Below, piece by piece: positions 20,801 to 28,164 of a stretch of 64,000 nucleotides of DNA (positions within the stretch are counted from its first letter, which is position 1; every line of letters begins with the position of its first letter). The position numbers were made by a program, and so were the translations under genes. The notes under the pieces are model-generated. The model saw only the letters and a list, made by a program, of their open reading frames with translations, was not told where the DNA came from and made no database searches. The stretch comes from Microbulbifer sp. YPW1 (GTDB lineage Bacteria > Pseudomonadota > Gammaproteobacteria > Pseudomonadales > Cellvibrionaceae), in NCBI RefSeq assembly GCF_013367775.1, contig NZ_CP055157.1, positions 4,228,001 through 4,292,000 of the forward strand, written 5' to 3'.

Positions 20801-21456
20801 CCTGAACCACCATTAGCACTTATAGAGCCGTCAATACCTAGGCTGTCGGCCTCAATATAAATGGATCCGCCTGCACCTCCCCCAAAATAACCACCAGAGA
20901 CATACCCAGTTTGTGACTCACCATTAGCAACAATCTTACCTGCAAGATTCAGCGAGCCCGCACGCAGATACAACCGCCCTCCACCACGCGTATAGGCGTC
21001 AGTGGTAACCGTGTGTCGGCCACCGCTACCCAGCGAATTCGGAGTCTTCAAAGTCCCATATGGGGTTTCACCTTGCCCTCCTCCGAAACTGGCAAAGGCG
21101 CCGCCACATCCATCACAATTATTTGGCGAAGGGAGACTACCTAGTCCGGTCAAATCGATTTTCGATGAGCTATCAACATCAACAGTACCAACGACGACTA
21201 ACTGAAGCGCTTTTGTCGCATCAATAGAGTGCTTTAATACAGCCCCATTTTTTAATATCAAATTAGCGAAGCTATGAGAACCATCTATCGTTAAAATAGC
21301 TCCGTCTATAACGATATCCAGATTATCGTAGGTGTCATCTGTGATCCCGATGCTTATATTGTCGGAGATCACGATTGAATTTTCTTGTGCCTCCAACCCC
21401 AATGACATAAATAAAGCCAAAAGAGACAAAGCCACAGCAGAAATACTTCCCTTCAT
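11797..21456 (-). CDS. Giant exported glycine-repeat/Ig/FN3 protein, N-terminal ~3,200 residues
   Basis: The longest frame of the locus. I take the ATG at 21456 (MKGSISAVALSLLALFMSLGLEAQE, a signal peptide) with AGGGG ahead of it, not the upstream ATG at 21489 that would overlap the previous gene. Residues ~30-2290 hold seven related glycine-rich modules. Recurring motifs are SGGSYGG, GGGAIKL, GSGGSIWI and GGAGTVYLYD, spaced to suggest a beta-helix or beta-solenoid. Then come SbsA-type and other Ig-like domains (~2290-2640) and FN3 domains with Ig domains to the end. The frame breaks near 11885; with four single-base corrections the gene would continue to 7323 and encode about 4,700 residues. 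This architecture fits a surface adhesin or matrix protein; no catalytic domain is seen. It follows the transglutaminase-like gene by 16 bases. Confidence 0.85.
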   Translation of the reverse strand: MKGSISAVALSLLALFMSLGLEAQENSIVISDNISIGITDDTYDNLDIVIDGAILTIDGSHSFANLILKNGAVLKHSIDATKALQLVVVGTVDVDSSSKIDLTGLGSLPSPNNCDGCGGAFASFGGGQGETPYGTLKTPNSLGSGGRHTVTTDAYTRGGGRLYLRAGSLNLAGKIVANGESQTGYVSGGYFGGGAGGSIYIEADSLGIDGSISANGGSGNGSYGNGGSGGRIAVYAQPGFIYSAIEKLSATGGAGKAYGGPGTIYLHDGGSVKLPLKNANAEYGSLRYWDVITGNPQIRTATPYPAPLGGRYYFYGGSDTAESKISQNVSLVRPGLSESTLDNGKVSVSISWKQSSYDGSDEGQMIFEFLDADGGIISTSSSGLNSTIDGAWENRFFTADVPSGTRSLNVVVHAFRIAGAAANGHFDNIELTAAVDGEPAVAEESSAGLAIIHNRNSSPSSEAYYAAAAADFNYLLMGSKVILPDGVNLANVKISGDGNSIIEFSGAADFGSGDFVLDGFDVIGHGAFTLEGELALVNSSTLSTARRLEGPSLLDVTASNIFIGRYSSIDLSGDGRGYPAGGFWKSGGSYGGLGGRDPGVFETNSTFGSISAPLDFGVGGYPKDSDSEGSFGGGALKLTALGKLEVYGQVLANGQSGVPQAGAGSGGSIWIDASELIGGAYMLIEASGGNAYQGGAGGGGRVAAYFDSLTGFDPQQKILARSGGNYSGATAYGGAGTVYLYDKSLADNNAQIQIINRGVSAAYEPYIISGELDVPVYLKDTRAVIAQGATLSELVTGQSYSTVYVSAEGDFSVNNDALVVDGFTLELSQDYSFETITLRNSAKITTPAASDTFTSGITLSSVDFYVSSNSYIDVSSKGRRPVGGDHWKSGGSYGGPGGVDPTSGTVATTFGSVESPVDFGVGGNGADATVQGSRGGGAIKLVANNKFELYGDVLANGQSGLQNVGAGSGGSIWIETKELIGSSATLVEASGGRGYLAGTGGGGRVAIYYDSISGIDTIRDVFARAGTNYSSATGYGGPGTVYLYDRSVLSDNARLQIINRDTSGSYSPYSLTGSIDVPIYFEDIQVRITKDAVFSAPVSFKDAKVYLEEGVHLGLPIIGSGYSAVYVTAEGDFSAENDELVVDGYTLELPQDYSFEKITLKNSAKITTPAASDTFTSGITLSSVDFYVSSNSYIDVSNKGLRPESGDHWKSGGSYGGPGGVDPTSGTVATTFGSVESPIDFGVGGNGADANVQGSRGGGAIKLVANNKFELYGDVLANGQSGLQNVGAGSGGSIWIEAKELIGGSSTLVEASGGRGYLAGTGGGGRVAIYYDSISGIDTIRDVFARAGTNYSSATGYGGPGTVYLFDRSLPSGNSRLQIVNRGTSQSYDAYVLTGTIDIPIYFEDLRVRVDKDVNFSAPLTFKDARVSIDDGAHLASSISGSGHSSVYVTALGDFTVANNALLIDGYTLELAQDYSFASITIKNSGKLTTPYASETFTAGITLSAIDFYISSNSYIDLNNKGLRASAGDHWESGGSYGGLGGIDPSSGTVAPMFGSFKSPTDFGVGGLGADASVQGSRGGGAIKLVASNRFEVYGDILANGNYAQNVGGGSGGSIWIEASEIIGNGATKIEASGGYGYYAASGGGGRIALYYDSISGFDPLNYVVALAGPGTTGVTGYGGAGTVYLYDKSLASNNGRLQIVNRSNSSIYTPFRISGEIDTPIHFYNARAVIDEGAHLNAHITGSSYSNVYVKAVGEFSVANDQLVVDGFTLELPQDYTFESINIQNSGKITTPYASDSFASGITLSANDFYISSNSYIDISNRGRRPESGNHWKSGGSYGGLGGIDPSSGSVAALFGSFKAPSEFGVGGFGADETVQGSRGGGAIKLVAANRFEVYGDILANGNYSQNVGGGSGGSIWIEASEIIGSGATRIEASGGYGYYAASGGGGRIALYYDSISGFNPLNYVVALSGPGTSGVTAYGGPGTVYLYDRSLPANNGRLQIVNRSNSSAYTPFRISGEIDTPIHFYNVRAIIDDGAHLNARITGSSYSNAYVEADGAFTVADNAMVVDGFTLELPQDYSFESIRVQNNGKITTPAASDSFISAITLAASDIYISSNSYIDVSGKGHLPAEDVGYKSGGSYGGLGGVMPEGTTNAIFGSAVAPIEFGMGGRYQDDSQIGHRGGGAIKLVADRLQHFGFIYANGAGGTNYKGGGSGGSIWLDIGELVVGSNGYIQANGGYGSRAGAGSGGRIAIYYESVTGLNTGRITSNSGSHYVGAYGEAGTVHIAEITVPPRVRGVEPSGYHDASINNTVVQFNIGIDSATLDASDFELVDATGGSIDVLSVTSLDDIRYQVDFSETLSEGSYTLNIGPDIFGTNGLGMDQDQDGIELEPEDDKFSTQVIIDLTQPEALSLDQPVAPAVIASSKRWVTISGSRDDNTAILVDGNEIVPNGSGNWSGSYYLSEGESTISVVAQDLSGNQSEPVMLSFNVDSKAPSVTGANPSGSQNVAPPFITVVVTEEGSGIDLEASTLTVKRNGVALSGSVALYEGQVQFTPDAPFLDGEYQIVARIADKLGNLSTQKTYNFVLDYTPPAPTVLGEYPSITTVNAQTFSGSKEAGSAVLVNGSLEVIESAATTWSKQVALLQGDNTIEFVVRDAAGNESAPTSASIRYDNNPPGQVALSIDPNGRGTDLLLDWSSYDEFTNGNDIDEYRIYQSASAFTDIAGKTPVAVVGQGTKQFRVEGLPRATEAHFAVVAYDTQALFNPAVVSASAVPVDVQAPDEIANLIVEPGADSLSLRWNPSANSDGDLAGYKVAFVDDADGRIDDIPLASLSDPAAVVQYQVSGLNPATSYPIRVYAYDAAGNTSNGVTDAGTTLLPNPATVTAEPKSSQVAITWSSVAPYNLLKNYAVYVQEANFSSVEGLQAKKVQSKGSAADSEHTWSLAGLKNGTTYYVAVTAINLSGGSDPQVTPVAVTPVADTEGPVIEAAHYQQGSDQFDLAAAPQLSQDGRFEITASDDSDIARVEFFVDGTLLGTEYAASNGAFGRNLTLQTLTDGDHALTVKVFDVWENSTIGQYTFEVLLAPPAAPQITAPVDGSISNQPLVLIQGNAEKGTQVQLYRDGTPAADLQLVNSYGKFQIEVTLEEGANSITAAAEYPNRSGGFGPHSAARTIELNTSIPDAPANLAAIERELGQISCPGIWWKAAMPTTPLLATTCIVQ
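11864..11880. repeat. Palindrome at the first frameshift of the giant gene
   Basis: Arms GGACAG / CTGTCC around GAGAT on the plus strand. On the coding strand this reads GGGACAGATCT..., the same core as the palindromes in the RHS gene and beside the transposase. The reading frame is lost within a few bases of it. Confidence 0.6.
14750..20900 (-). repeat. Seven glycine-rich modules encoded in tandem
   Basis: The block encoding GSGGSIWI recurs near 14.80, 15.70, 16.60, 17.57, 18.54, 19.45 and 20.86 kb, so most modules are 0.9-0.97 kb (about 300-322 residues). The two modules at about 17.34-18.30 and 18.30-19.27 kb are almost identical at the DNA level over several hundred bases, a recent duplication. 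The two at 15.4-17.0 kb are a closer pair with each other than with the rest. Confidence 0.85.
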
Positions 21457-21472
21457 TAACTGACCCCTAACC

Positions 21473-22339
21473 CTAAAGCATCTGTACACTCAATCGCGGG
21501 TCATAGCTCAAAAAGCGATGGCTATTACTCATGCGAGAGTGTTTATTGAAGTTATAAAAAGCGATATAAGACCCGTAACCTGAGTCAATCTTATTATTTT
21601 GCGGGTCAGCCAGATGCCATGCATCATCGAGCCTAAATTCACCCCAATTGTGGTAGTTTTCGGCCTGAACCCTCCCAGACTGCTCCAGTATGAAACCGCC
21701 AATCATACGCGACGGAATAGAGCTAGCACGAGCCAGAGCAACGAACGCTGAAGAAAACTCAGTACAATCACCTTGTTTAGTGGTTATCGCGTAATGAGCA
21801 CCACGATCTTCGGCAACATAACCAACATCAGAGATATTCTGATTAATCCATGTTGCAATATTCTGTATTTTGACACCCTGAGAACTTAGCTTTTCGGCTA
21901 ACTTATTTATCTCAGGAGAATCAACCTCTATATTCTCCTCAGCCACTAAATAAGGCGCCTCAGCATCTAGCAATACACGCTGAGGCTCACTGGCAAGTTG
22001 AAGTGAAACAGTAACTTTAACTATTTGACTAGCTCGAGGAGCGAGCTTGCTGAGCTTAAACACTAAAGTTTGATTACCAAAGCGATCAAGCTCAATGTCA
22101 AATGGTAAGCTCGCAGTAATATCTACTGTTTGCTGGTAGGAATTTTTCTTAACAGGTGCAAAAACACGGAAAGAAGCCTCTTCGATATACTCAGCTGTAC
22201 TATTTTCAACCAAAAAACCGTAGCGAATATTCTTCGACACTTCGTAGCTAGGCTTGACACCTACTGAACTCACCCAAATAAAGCTCGCGACCGCTATCAA
22301 AGCTAACAGGCATAATCCTAGCGACCACTTACCTAACAC
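21473..22339 (-). CDS. Exported transglutaminase-fold protein
   Basis: A 288-residue protein with a GTG start, AAAGG about nine bases upstream, and an 11-base overlap with the preceding gene. Residues 5-25 are an N-terminal hydrophobic segment (signal peptide or anchor). Residues 35-135 are beta-rich. The C-terminal half is a transglutaminase-like core with a complete Cys-His-Asp triad: C192 in QGDCTEFSSAF, H230 in YHNWGEF and D245 in HLADPQNN. Enzymes of this fold cleave or crosslink amide bonds; some process or attach cell-surface proteins. Its place directly ahead of the giant protein suggests that protein, or the RHS protein, as substrate. That is inference. Confidence 0.85.
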   Translation of the reverse strand: MLGKWSLGLCLLALIAVASFIWVSSVGVKPSYEVSKNIRYGFLVENSTAEYIEEASFRVFAPVKKNSYQQTVDITASLPFDIELDRFGNQTLVFKLSKLAPRASQIVKVTVSLQLASEPQRVLLDAEAPYLVAEENIEVDSPEINKLAEKLSSQGVKIQNIATWINQNISDVGYVAEDRGAHYAITTKQGDCTEFSSAFVALARASSIPSRMIGGFILEQSGRVQAENYHNWGEFRLDDAWHLADPQNNKIDSGYGSYIAFYNFNKHSRMSNSHRFLSYDPRLSVQML

Positions 22340-23156
22340 AGCTGGAAACCTTTTGATTATTATTTCTCTTTATGGCACTCAGAGCGCGAACATTGAGCGA
22401 TCTTTCGATTGATTCAATACCACCAGATACCAGAAATATCGAATTAACCAGTTTTTCTCCAGCAACTAGTTCTACCTTGCCTCCCGCAACAGACTCCCCC
22501 ACCACAAAAACAGGAAGGTATCCATCCAGGGAATACTCGCTAATGGCGCGATATACAAACTGGGACTTAAGGCCCTTTTCCGGCAGCCAGGCAGGCAATC
22601 CAAGAGAATCCAACTGGTCAGCCACTTCTTGATCCGAAGCAATAACAACGGCCCCGAAGTTACTCACTTCTACCAGAAAATCTTCTGGAGAAACCGAGCC
22701 AATAGACTTAGCGCCAGGCGTAACGGGTATGTCATTTAAAAGAATTTTTGGGGTCAGAAAGCCGCTTTCGATAAGCTCATGACAAAGCTTTGCCATTGAA
22801 TATCGCTTATACGGCTCAGAAACGATAAGTAGGGGCTTGCCTCTCAAAGAGGGGGTTGACTTAATCTGCCTACTTCGCAAGTGAATAGCTTGGGGAAATA
22901 AACTGCGAAGCGATGGAGAAGAAGAGACATCAACAAGAAAATACTCATTAATGCTATCGCCAACTTCACTCGCTCGAATAAAGCAAGCTTCCGATGTGTC
23001 TAGAGTATTTATATCAGACACAGGGAAATACGGAGCAACTGGCACTGCAGCGCAACGCTGAATATCAAAATCCTCTGTACCACTCCCGAGCACATACCCA
23101 GATAATGTACAAAGCACCCCAACAAGCAAAACTGTAGATGTGGAACGTCCTGTCAC
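22329..23156 (-). CDS. Exported protein with rhodanese-like fold, no catalytic Cys
   Basis: A 275-residue protein with a GTG start and a signal peptide (VLLVGVLCTLSGYVLGSG). Two segments read like rhodanese domains: FLVDVSSSPSLRSLFPQAIHLR...GKPLLIVSEPYKRYSMAKLC (~70-125) and a second ending IFLVSGGIESIERS (~245). Where active rhodaneses have the catalytic loop cysteine, the first domain has SEPYKRYS, so sulfur transfer is unlikely. It is the first gene of the minus-strand locus and overlaps the transglutaminase-like gene, implying joint translation. The fold assignment is from pattern reading only. Confidence 0.6.
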   Translation of the reverse strand: MTGRSTSTVLLVGVLCTLSGYVLGSGTEDFDIQRCAAVPVAPYFPVSDINTLDTSEACFIRASEVGDSINEYFLVDVSSSPSLRSLFPQAIHLRSRQIKSTPSLRGKPLLIVSEPYKRYSMAKLCHELIESGFLTPKILLNDIPVTPGAKSIGSVSPEDFLVEVSNFGAVVIASDQEVADQLDSLGLPAWLPEKGLKSQFVYRAISEYSLDGYLPVFVVGESVAGGKVELVAGEKLVNSIFLVSGGIESIERSLNVRALSAIKRNNNQKVSSCVR

Positions 23157-23766
23157 ACCTAACCACTCGAACTTTTTAGTATTTTTTGCAGCCTGAACAA
23201 CTGCTGCCCCCCCTCGAAGGGGCTAATCCTAATGAAAACGACGTCACAACGTCAAGACGAAAATCATCGCCAGTTAAGTTTTATTGGCACCCAATGCGTA
23301 CTTTCGTACCAAATTTAGTAATTTTTCCGCTCTAGCAACTATTTTAGGCACGGCTTAACTTAAGTTCGGATTACTATCGTGCAAACCTCCCCATCCCAGT
23401 TATAACTCGCGCACTTACAAAATATTTTACTTCCGCGCACAGGAAAGATTATGGCTGTAACTGACCTCATTAAGCGGGCCGGACCGTTTTAAATGCAGCC
23501 CATTGGCTGCCCCCTCCCAACCCCCAACTTATTACAAATAATGTGTATCGAATCCGACTTATGGGTGAGGCAAGCTAATTTTATTCAATGCTTCTACCAC
23601 TAGAAGATATTCATCGCCCAAATATAGGCTAGCAATCACAACAATTAATCGACCTTCGGCAGTGCAAAAAAATGCACCCCGGAGATGAAGCCGCCCATTT
23701 TAACAATTCCGCCCTGCCCCATGTTAGTCCCACTCCAGGACATCAATACCAGCCAGCGGGCCACAG
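23157..23766. other. Intergenic region, 610 bases
   Basis: Lies between the first gene of the minus-strand locus and the amidohydrolase remnant on the plus strand, and should hold the promoter of the former. I see AT-rich tracts (near 23175-23190 and 23520-23600) and a short GC hairpin (GCCCC/GGGGC near 23206-23223), but no promoter good enough to name and no gene. Confidence 0.5.
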
Positions 23767-24591
23767 TTGACTGCTCAGGCTACCACCCAGGACCAAGCCG
23801 ATATCATCATCTGCCACGCCACCATCGTGGACGTCGAACATAGGCAGCTGCTACCCGACCAGGCTGTCGCCACCCGGCGCAACCGTATCGATGCGGTGGG
23901 GCATGATGCGGATGTAGCCAAGCGCTGGCACGCCGAGCAGACGGTAAACGGCCGCAACCGCTACCTGATCCCCGGCCTGTGGGACATGCACGTACACTTC
24001 GGCGGCGGCGAGGCCCTGACCGAAGAAAACCTGGCGCTACTGCCGCTGTGCGTGGCCAACGGCGTCACGACGATCCGCGACGCCTCCGGTGGCCTCCCCC
24101 CTGGACGTGCTGCACTGGCGCCGTGAAATCGCCGAGGGGCCCCTGTTTGGCCCCCGCCTGCTGAGTTCGGGGCCGAAGATCGAAGGCATCAAGCCGGTGT
24201 GGAAAGGCACTATCAAGACCGGCTCGGAGGCCGACGCCGACAAGGCAGTCGCGCAGTTACAGCCCCTCAACGTCGACTTTGTGAAGATCACGGACAGCAC
24301 CCTCACCCGGATCTCTTTCTATACGCGGCAAAGCAGGCACGGGCCGCCGCAACCCGCGCGGGACCTGTGTGGTTTGGCCAGCTGGACCAATACGGCTCTA
24401 TTGATGAAGGTAAAGTCGCGGACCTGATGCTGCTGGAGCGCAACCCGCTGGAGGATATTGAGGCCACACGCGCAATCCACACCGTGCTCTTGCGCGGCGA
24501 AGTTCAGGACCGCACGGCACTGGACCGCCTGCTCGCCAACACACGCACCAAAGTCGCCGTCTGGGATGCGAAAGCTGCAGAGCGGAAGTGA
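23767..24591 (+). pseudogene. Amidohydrolase remnant (frameshifts and internal deletion)
   Basis: The N-terminus reads as a metal-dependent amidohydrolase: DIIICHATIVDVEHRQLLPDQAV, then the metal-binding HxH in GLWDMHVHFGGG. The frame is lost near 24100 at a run of six C; one C fewer restores ...PLDVLHWRREIAEGPLFGPRL. A second break near 24320 moves to ...FLYAAKQARAAA, which then joins directly to a family-typical C-terminal end (YGSIDEGKVADLMLLERNPLEDI). About 200 or more central residues, including the other metal ligands, are missing. No signal peptide remains at the 5' end. It cannot make an active enzyme. Confidence 0.85.
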
Positions 24592-24736
24592 GAGCAATAG
24601 GAGAGATGCAAGACACACCGACAGCGGAATAATAAGCGATACGGACAAGCCTATCGGGCAGTTTGATACTTAATCTGCGCGTAACAGAGGTGCAAAAATG
24701 AGGGTCTTACTGATGCGGCCAGGCACGAGATAGCAA

Positions 24737-25216
24737 ATGACATACGCACCCTCCAAAAGTCCGATCCTGAAACTCTGGAAAACCCTCGGCGGCAGCGGCT
24801 TTGGCCGCTGGCTGGTGAGCAAGATTGTCTGTTTCAATGCACCCTACTTCAGCTCGATCAAACCGCGCTTCACCCAGATAAAGCCGGGCCTGGTTGAGGT
24901 AAAACTGAAAAAACGGCGCGCGGTGCAAAACCACATCAAAACCGTGCACGCCATCGCCATGTGTAACGCCGCGGAACTGGCGGGCGGCGTGTGCCTGGAT
25001 GTATCCCTAGACGCCAACTTCCGCTGGATTCCGGTTGGTATGACCGTGCAATACCTGAAGATGGCCAAGACCGACTTGCGCGCCGTGTGCAAGGTGGACG
25101 ATTTCCACTGGGATTCTGCTCAGGATGTGGTGATGCCCGTTAGTGTGTTTGATACCAATGGCGAGGAGGTCTTCCATGCGGACATCACCATGCGGATTTC
25201 CCCCAAGAAGAAATAG
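24737..25216 (+). CDS. Hotdog-fold protein, DUF4442 / PaaI-like
   Basis: A 159-residue protein without signal peptide. The region MCNAAELAGGVCLDVSLDANFRWIP and VQYLKMAKTDLRAVCKV...VPVSVFDTNGEEVFHADI matches the layout of the DUF4442 hotdog thioesterase-like family (N-terminal helix followed by beta-sheet). Family members are thought to act on acyl-CoA thioesters, but substrates are mostly unknown. It lies between two broken genes and appears intact. Nothing shows how it is regulated. Confidence 0.7.
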   Translation: MTYAPSKSPILKLWKTLGGSGFGRWLVSKIVCFNAPYFSSIKPRFTQIKPGLVEVKLKKRRAVQNHIKTVHAIAMCNAAELAGGVCLDVSLDANFRWIPVGMTVQYLKMAKTDLRAVCKVDDFHWDSAQDVVMPVSVFDTNGEEVFHADITMRISPKKK

Positions 25217-25220
25217 CACT

Positions 25221-25709
25221 ATGCCAAAACCCAACTCCAGCACACCACTTTGAATCGCTTTTTTCGACCAGGTATCCGTAGATCAACTCTACGAAATCCT
25301 GCGCGCACGCCAGGAAGTTTTCGCCGTAGAGCAGGAAAGTATCTATCAGGATGTAGACGGCAAGGACCAGCATTCCAAGCATCTGTTGTGCTGGAATAGT
25401 GAATCCGCCACCCCCGCCCGGCTCGCCTACCTGCGTATTGTGGCGCCGGGAAAGAAATATCCGAAACCTTCGATTGGACGTGTTATCACCTGCAAAAGTA
25501 CGCGCGGGACTGGTATCGGAAAAGAGCTAGTGCGACTCGGCGTTGAATACACGCTACGGGAATACCCGCAGGCTTCTATTCGGATATCCGCGCAGTTATA
25601 CCTAAAGCGGTTTTACGAAGAGTTCGGGTTTTTGCAGGTTTCGGATACCTACGATGAGGATGGGACTCCGCATGTAGAGATGCTGCGTATGGCGGTCAGT
25701 AGAGAATAA
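25221..25709 (+). pseudogene. ElaA-like GNAT acetyltransferase with in-frame stop
   Basis: Translation from the ATG at 25221 gives ten codons and then TGA (25251-25253). The same frame continues as a full ElaA-type N-acetyltransferase: SVDQLYEILRARQEVFAVEQ, YQDVDGKDQHSKHLLCW, the acetyl-CoA loop TRGTGIGKELV, and FYEEFGFLQVSDTYDEDGTPH. ElaA proteins have a tryptophan near this point, so TGG to TGA is a simple explanation. No good in-frame start follows until 25386, which would lose a third of the domain. The first codon is five bases after the previous gene's stop. Confidence 0.75.
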
Positions 25710-25999
25710 GGGGAAGAGCCACAAGCATTAATAACCTTCCATGAACGGGAATGCCTAACATTCGGCTGCAGCGGGCAGTGACCTTCCCCCCTGCTGCGTA
25801 AACGGTCAACTATCGCACTAAAGATAGTCTAAGCTTTCCGGACAAGTAGCTGACCAAATATGTCGCCCTCACCCGCAAGCTATTGATTTTTCTAACTCCT
25901 CTTGGGCGGACCGGTAAATCGTTGTTTCCCGATGGCGGACACTTTCTTCAAGCACTCAGCAGCGTCACTGCTTTACTCAGCTCAGGGAGGAGCATCTTC

Positions 26000-27674
26000 A
26001 TGGCACTAGTTACGCCGCGAGTTTTGGCAGTATCAATCGGGATTCTGGTCGCGAGTATTGGAATTCCTTCAGTAGCATTCGCAACTGAATACGATCTTGT
26101 CATTAATGGCGGCCGGGTAATGGACCCAGAAACGATGTTTGACGACATCGCCAATGTCGGCATCAGCGATGGCAGGATCGCCACGATCACCAAAGACAAG
26201 ATTACCGGTAAAGAAACCATTAATGCCAAGGGCCTGGTCGTCGCTCCAGGCTTCATCGACACGCACTTCCACTCGATCGACCCATTTGCGACCAAGATGG
26301 TCGTGGCAGACGGAGTGACAACGGGTATGGACCTGGAGGCGGGCTCGACGCGCGTCGGAGTGGTACGCCATCAAGGAGAAGGCAGGCTGGCAGGTCAACT
26401 TCGGCACTACGACTAGCCTAAACCAGACCCGGCTACTTGTGCACGATCCCGAGGTGAGGGTGGATGAACCGATCGACGCGACGAACGCCGGAGGCTATAT
26501 CGACAAGGCTGCCAAGAACGGCGTGCCCGGTTGGTCCGTTACCCGCAGCAGCATCGAGCAGATGAACCAGATCATGCGATTGCTCGATGAAGACCTGCGC
26601 CAGGGGGCTTTGGGGCTCGGCGCCGCGCCGGCCTATTCTGCCCGTGGGGTGACCAGCTACGAGCTGTTCGAGGCGCAGCGTACCGCTGCACGATACGGGC
26701 GCCTGACGTCCGTCCACACGCGCTATCACCTCAACACCCAGACACCTACCGAGGCGCCAATCGCGCTAGATGAGGTCTTGGCAAACGCCATGGTGCTACG
26801 TGCGCCCCTCCTTCTGGCGCACGACAACGACTACGGCTGGTGGGAGAACGAGGAGAAACTTAAACTCGCGCGCGCCCAGGGCTATAACGTCTGGGCCGAG
26901 TACTATCCCTTCGCCGCAGGCTCGACCATCGTCAGCGCCGACTTCCTGCGACCCGATATTTGGGAGGAGGTAAACGGCTACAAGTACGAGGAAACAATTT
27001 ATGACCCGGGTGCGGACAAGTTCATGACCAAGGACGAGTACCTGAAAGCCGTAGAGGAGCGGCCCGGCTACTTCGTTGTCGTGCACCTTCCACCGCGTAA
27101 GAAGTGGATGAAGTACTGGCTGACTGTCCCGGAAATGGTCGTGGCATCGGACGCGATGCAGGGTGTGGACAAGGACGGAAAGCTCCTGCCCTGGGATGCG
27201 AACGTCAACCGCTACGCAGGCCACCCGCGCACGGCGTCATCCTACTCGACGACGCTGCAACTCGGTCGAGAGAATGACGTGCCACTGATGTTCACGCTGG
27301 CACAGCTAAGCTACTGGAACGCGAAGCACCTGGGCGACACAGGGCTGGAAGCGATGAAAGAACGGGGGCGTGTGCAGGTGGGCAAGATCGCGGATCTGAC
27401 ACTGTTCGATCCCAAGACGGTCAAAGCAAACGCGACCTACAAGGCGGGCGAAAACGGGTTGCCGCCTAAAGGCATTCCGTACGTGATTGTCCACGGCACC
27501 ATCGTCGTTAACAAAGGCAATGTCCTGCCGGTTCGGCCAGGTCAACCCATTCGCTTCCCGGTCGAAGAAAATGGCCGATTCAAGCCGGTGTCCATCACTA
27601 AGTGGCTCGGTGAGTTTTCCATCAATGTGCCCGACATGCACCAGCTAGACGACACAGGCGCGAAGACAAAGTGA
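26000..27674 (+). pseudogene. N-acyl-D-amino-acid deacylase family amidohydrolase, frameshifted
   Basis: The ATG at 26000 follows GGGAGG by about nine bases and encodes a signal peptide (VLAVSIGILVASIGIPSVAFA). Next comes YDLVINGGRVMDPETMFDDIANVGI and the metal-binding motif GFIDTHFHSID, typical of D-aminoacylases (amidohydrolase superfamily; hydrolyse N-acyl-D-amino acids). Near 26355 the frame shifts by one base; the continuing frame reads WYAIKEKAGWQVNFGTTTS and runs to 27674 with all later family blocks (LAHDNDYGWWE, EMVVASDAMQGV, GRVQVGKIADLTLFDP). Apart from the one indel the gene is complete at about 558 codons. It could be active if the indel is a sequencing error. Confidence 0.8.
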
Positions 27675-27681
27675 AGGGTGC

Positions 27682-27713
27682 GGAGGGCTGCTTCAAGAGG
27701 TGCAGCCTTTCCG
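27682..27713 (+). terminator. Weak hairpin after the deacylase gene
   Basis: A hairpin with stem GGCTGC/GCAGCC and a ten-base loop begins twelve bases after the stop. It is followed by only three T, so it is a weak intrinsic terminator at best. Confidence 0.4.
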
Positions 27714-28075
27714 AGTCACGCTGCCATGGTAGTGGCCTTCCGATTTTGGCCGGAAGCATACATCAGAGAACGTAGATGACGCCTTACCAGGCGATGAAAC
27801 GGACGCTTGACCTTGGCGTTAGTAAGCGCGTGCTGCTTAACCCGGCTTTCAATACTGAGCAATTAAGACTTTACTGTCTAGTCAGTAACCTGACTGCCCA
27901 AAAAATCTTACGTTCTTCAGCTCCTGCAACTTTAGATCTGCACAATGCCGTTGCGCTTTAGCCTGATAAAGTCCGAAAGTTCCCCTTACTGGCACCAGAT
28001 GGTACCGGCACGTCAGCCCCCCTTCCTTTACGAGCGAAAGCTTTTCCCGCTAACCGCGGAGCCTAACTCTTCATA
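27714..28075. other. Non-coding stretch left of the island boundary
   Basis: About 360 bases without a convincing gene. A 61-codon open frame at 27776-27961 has no ribosome site and no recognisable sequence. No repeat or promoter stands out. Confidence 0.4.
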
Positions 28076-28164
28076 TGGACTTAAATTCCAGATGCAAAAA
28101 AGCCCACTCAGAGGCGGGCTTTTAAGTCGTTGGCTAGGCAACGTAAATAATGGTCGGAGTGGCC
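28076..28164 (-). other. Left island boundary: copy of the tRNA-Pro 3' end and its terminator
   Basis: The 15 bases at 28150-28164 (ATGGTCGGAGTGGCC) are identical to the 3' end of tRNA-Pro at 44720-44734, including the CCA. The 74 bases before them are about three-quarters identical to the bases before the tRNA copy. They contain the same type of terminator, reading leftward: stem GCCCGCC/AGTGGGC then six T (28096-28121). This is the arrangement left when an element integrates at a tRNA 3' end: this side would be the old chromosomal flank (attL). Confidence 0.75.

Noticed and set aside
14750..20900. Regularly spaced repeats considered as a CRISPR-like or satellite array
   Set aside because: The units are 0.9 kb, stay in one reading frame and encode conserved glycine-rich motifs, so they are protein modules.
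27776..27961. 61-codon frame left of the island considered as an integrase remnant
   Set aside because: It shows none of the R-H-R-Y recombinase residues and no other family pattern.
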